Shown one piece after another: positions 62,501 through 64,000 of a stretch of DNA of 64,000 bases. Where the stretch lies: positions 1-64,000 of the forward strand of contig JBCBIX010000003.1 of assembly GCA_038523965.1 (NCBI GenBank). The letters run 5' to 3'. The first letter of the stretch is position 1, and every line of letters begins with the position of its first letter. The DNA comes from JAJRXG01 sp038523965. GTDB taxonomy: Bacteria; Bacteroidota; Bacteroidia; Chitinophagales; Saprospiraceae. The translations under genes were made by a program, and so were the position numbers. The notes beneath the pieces were generated by a model that saw nothing but the letters and a program-made list of their open reading frames with translations, had not been told where the DNA came from and did not search any database.

Positions 62501-62805
62501 TCTGAGGTACGATCCTCAAATGTCAACGACCCTAAGTTTCGATAGATCTTGTTATCAACTTGATTACCAGTGAAAATGAGGTCCTGTAATCCGTCATTGT
62601 CAAAGTCACCGATCCCTACCCCAGCCCCGTTGTAAAAGTTTCGGTACGTATAGGGGTTGAGCTCTTTTGTTGGGGTAAGTTGATTGTTAAAATCGATGCC
62701 AGTGTTCGTTCTCAAAGAGAACAGTAAGGAGGGGTCTTGTTCAGTACAAGACATAACTGATAATGACAGCACAATGAGTGCGAAACCTGCTCTCCACATA
62801 GGCAT
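59548..62805 (-). CDS. CRTAC1-like FG-GAP/ASPIC-UnbV lipoprotein (copy 3, first in operon)
   Basis: The 1085-residue lipoprotein has Cys20 in VMSC. An FG-GAP propeller (GVGIGDFDNDGLQDLIF, VIDINGDGLQDVYIC, FDYDRDGDLDCYLLNNS) is followed by ASPIC/UnbV at about 512-578 (VRWPNGDVNRYEDLA) and a second FG-GAP set (DIDGNGKRDLFIGGKRG, DYDNDGDTDVYVARGG, DVNGDGFDDLIIGE, DIDGDGDEDLVALGHG). The last part includes a DVNQDGVLDLLIGGNHD blade. Its ATG lies directly behind the U-tract of the terminator downstream of susD, so expression depends on read-through from susCD or on a promoter I cannot see. Confidence 0.9.
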   Translation of the reverse strand: MPMWRAGFALIVLSLSVMSCTEQDPSLLFSLRTNTGIDFNNQLTPTKELNPYTYRNFYNGAGVGIGDFDNDGLQDLIFTGNQVDNKIYRNLGSLTFEDRTSDSGIAASGSWSTGVSVIDINGDGLQDVYICKAGPPNTPYRKNQLWINQGDFVFVDEASEYGLDFEGLSIHALFFDYDRDGDLDCYLLNNSLQSVGGFDIIPGAREQPSNSGNKLLRNDQGSFIDVSTDMGIYTSAIGFGLSAVATDVNDDGWVDLYVANDFFERDYYYENQEGRTFQERGEELFASMPAGSMGMDAADIDNDGNIDLYTVEMAPATMARRKTKATYESWDKHQRMIRQGYGHQYPRNALQVQRDNRFYEIGRQAGVEATEWSWASLLFDMDNDGDKDLFVSNGIGRDLLDRDYLTYVANEEITQSANASNIGETLRKLIELMPSQRVDNHFFLRSEEGQYETWESELAPTFSNASAYGDLDNDGDLDLVVSNVDDRAFILENHSELDFIQIELAPSESMRIVEGAKVTVWSDAGQQVQEMMPYRGFQSSVDRRLTFGLGRSSTNDVAVSVRWPNGDVNRYEDLAINQMHRLVPVAESAQVTMEKTQNRDDLRKVHFSIREGMLLDTKGTQAPLFNEFNKEPLLPSMLPATGRILRFLDIDGNGKRDLFIGGKRGVSDRVIMDYGGMDDMNDYVSLPASERGTTTDIAFLDYDNDGDTDVYVARGGRYYSRYSTDLDDVIYENVEGKLVPALDRIISFDERFMTGSVLPMDVNGDGFDDLIIGERMNSTTYGQTCLLHVYMNEAGAGFKEVQREVIRSTTDLVAFDMDQDGSDEVVLAGEWQELRVYEVSGGRLEYAESLSERLSGTGLWSELRASDIDGDGDEDLVALGHGRNGICQKGARLYVADIDGNGTYEQFVARQENGIYYPILDFDDLTSRVPSVRKVYPTYDAYSKASMDDLLQGLPSSAWFSTEITEPNSGIFINQEGEYTFRPMPPELQWSSHHALCIDDVNQDGVLDLLIGGNHDLYKPQYGRDDASYGWLIQGNLTGGEYQFGDLSSLGISGEIRSIEKVDTNQYLITTTTDQLFSIQSQLMD

Positions 62806-62839
62806 AAAAAAGGGGCCAAAACCCGAAGGTCTGGCCCCT
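62806..62839 (-). terminator. Intrinsic terminator between susD and the CRTAC1-like operon
   Basis: On the minus strand AGGGGCCA pairs with TGGCCCCT (plus-strand arms 62832-62839 and 62811-62818). The stem can extend inward through GACC/GGTT pairs to a UUCG loop, and a run of six U follows. The U-tract ends one or two bases before the ATG of the next gene, so termination here would cut off the lipoprotein genes from susD. Confidence 0.75.
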
Positions 62840-62860
62840 GTATATCATAAGATCCTTGAC

Positions 62861-64000
62861 TTAGTAATCTGGATTTTGCGTTAATGTTCCATCACTCGCC
62901 TGAATCTGATCAAACGGAATCGGGAAGATATTCACGTAGTCAGGAGAGACTGGCTTCTCCCACCAGGCATCGTTGTACTTACCAAATCTGATAAGATCTG
63001 TTCTTCGCGAACTCTCTGCGAACATTTCACGTCCACGCTCAGCTAAGAACTCTTCAGCATCAAGTGAGCTGTAGGCAGCGACTCCCGCTCTTGCTCGGAG
63101 TAAGTTAACATCTGGAACTGCAAGATCCCAGTTACCCGCCGCACGTGCACGTGCCTCTGCTCTCATGAGATAAACATCACCAAGTCGTACGATAGGGTAG
63201 TCATTATCCATATCTGAACGACCTAACAGCTTGTAGGAGAACTTAGCTGGTCGAGCACCCGCCTCACGCAAGTAATTAGGTGTCAATTCATTCAAAGAAG
63301 GAGTGTAGTTCAGGACAATGTCTCCATCATCCGCTGCAAAGTCGAGGATAGCAGATCCACCAAAGTCTGTCTGCGGTCCAGCGAGGAAATTATTCTGACG
63401 ACGGATATCATTAGCATCGTAAGAGTTATAAAACTCCTCCAACGTGGCATATCCATTCCAAGGCTGCTGGTCGAGATTATACGTGAACTGCGAAGAGTAG
63501 TGTAGGTTCATTTGCGAGAAGTTCATACCTGTTGCATTGACCTCGTCGTACTCTACAGTAAAGATATTTTCTGGATTTCCCTGATTGTTGGGTGCAAAGA
63601 CTGCTGCATATCCGATTAGGTTATCCGGATCACTATCGACTGCAGGGCGCTTACCTAAGTTCTGGACACTACATCCATCACCGCAAAGTTGGTATACACC
63701 GCTATCAATGATGTATGATGCCGCAATATCTGCCTTGTCATACATTGGAGTTCCTGTATACACTTCAGCATTAAGATAAACTCGGGCGAGTATTCCCATC
63801 GCACCGTATACGTTCATTCGGTACTCATTGGTCTCTGTTCCGAGAGCGCTACCACTGAGATCCATTCCTGCAGAAACTTCTGAGATGCCAAGAGCACCAA
63901 GAAGTTCGGACTCAACAAAAGCAAATACATCCGCACGATTAGCCTGCGGTGCATCCACTCCTGGTACTGTGATAATTTTCACATTACCAAAGAGGTCCAT
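62861..64000 (-). CDS. RagB/SusD-family nutrient-uptake lipoprotein, C-terminal part
   Basis: The frame is open to the right edge, so the N-terminus, signal peptide and lipidation site lie outside the window; 379 residues are present. The SusD signatures are clear: YPIVRLGDVYLMRAEARAR, PDVNLLRARAGV, ERGREMFAESSRRTDLIRFGKY and the closing IFPIPFDQI followed by LTQNPDY. SusD proteins cover the extracellular face of a SusC TonB-dependent transporter and bind oligosaccharides or peptides. The SusC gene is expected further to the right. An intrinsic terminator follows 22 nt after the stop codon. Confidence 0.93.
   Translation of the reverse strand: MDLFGNVKIITVPGVDAPQANRADVFAFVESELLGALGISEVSAGMDLSGSALGTETNEYRMNVYGAMGILARVYLNAEVYTGTPMYDKADIAASYIIDSGVYQLCGDGCSVQNLGKRPAVDSDPDNLIGYAAVFAPNNQGNPENIFTVEYDEVNATGMNFSQMNLHYSSQFTYNLDQQPWNGYATLEEFYNSYDANDIRRQNNFLAGPQTDFGGSAILDFAADDGDIVLNYTPSLNELTPNYLREAGARPAKFSYKLLGRSDMDNDYPIVRLGDVYLMRAEARARAAGNWDLAVPDVNLLRARAGVAAYSSLDAEEFLAERGREMFAESSRRTDLIRFGKYNDAWWEKPVSPDYVNIFPIPFDQIQASDGTLTQNPDY

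Noticed and set aside
52496..62805. Repeated GAT-rich units as a nucleotide repeat or CRISPR array
   Set aside because: The recurrences are degenerate codons for calcium-binding D-x-D-x-D-G-x-x-D loops in three coding frames, with no constant repeat or spacer length.

Overview
The window looks like a chromosomal segment of a Bacteroidota (Bacteroidetes) bacterium. The evidence is a RagB/SusD-family protein, a TonB-dependent receptor-like outer-membrane barrel, a protein with a type IX secretion C-terminal sorting domain, DUF4159, DUF4230, DUF5916 and Wzi-type proteins, and recurrent TAnnTTTG/TAnnTTCG -7 promoter elements placed just upstream of starts. The mix (CRTAC1-like lipoproteins, an inositol-lipid gene set, an alkylglycerol-monooxygenase-like enzyme) would suit a free-living, probably aquatic Saprospirales-like organism. 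That last placement is inference, because no ribosomal RNA or other strong taxonomic marker is present. I saw no tRNA, rRNA, CRISPR array, transposase or phage gene, and nearly every base is coding.

Layout from left to right. 1-3.2 kb: a multi-pass membrane protein cut by the left edge, a MarR regulator and an alkylglycerol monooxygenase-like enzyme. 3.4-8.8 kb: an assimilatory sulfate/sulfite reduction operon (ferredoxin-dependent sulfite reductase with a C-terminal HEPN-like extension, two siroheme genes, APS/PAPS reductase, ferredoxin-NADP reductase), preceded by a short leader ORF and a strong intrinsic terminator that together look like an attenuator. 8.8-14.1 kb: an Smr protein and two outer-membrane proteins. 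14.3-19.1 kb: a compact lipid cluster (CDP-alcohol phosphatidyltransferase, AUR1/PAP2-like enzyme, myo-inositol-phosphate synthase, PgpA-like phosphatase, GtrA-like protein, lipid kinase) that reads as a phosphatidylinositol/inositol-phosphorylceramide pathway. 19.1-21.2 kb: an exported CxxC protein, DUF4159 and a MoxR ATPase. 21.4-28.9 kb: TolC-like and MacA-like efflux genes, a glycosyltransferase, a methyltransferase, a histidine kinase/response regulator pair with a Pho-box-like tandem repeat in its promoter, and a MacB-like permease on the other strand.

29-45.9 kb: an MtfA-like protein that has lost its zinc motif, an OmpA-domain protein, a Wzi-like barrel, a type IX secretion cargo with FG-GAP repeats, a double-FKBP lipoprotein, DUF2304 plus a GT4 glycosyltransferase, pcm, a NadR-like kinase, an aroA-osmC-cysQ block, galE, an FMN-binding oxidoreductase plus a medium-chain reductase, an ECF sigma factor with an anti-sigma/beta-barrel fusion, and DUF4230. 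46-51 kb: a translationally coupled operon of a coiled-coil AAA ATPase, an MscS-like membrane protein and a cation:proton antiporter, followed by a YdeI-family protein and queE. 52.5-64 kb (minus strand): the 3' part of a susD gene, an intrinsic terminator with a UUCG loop, then a tightly overlapping set of three ~1080-residue FG-GAP/ASPIC-UnbV lipoproteins and one small lipoprotein.

The most unusual units are (1) the three-gene ATPase/MscS-like/antiporter operon, (2) the inositol-lipid cluster, (3) the triplicated CRTAC1-like lipoprotein operon behind an attenuating terminator, and (4) the putative cysteine-responsive leader of the sulfite reductase operon.
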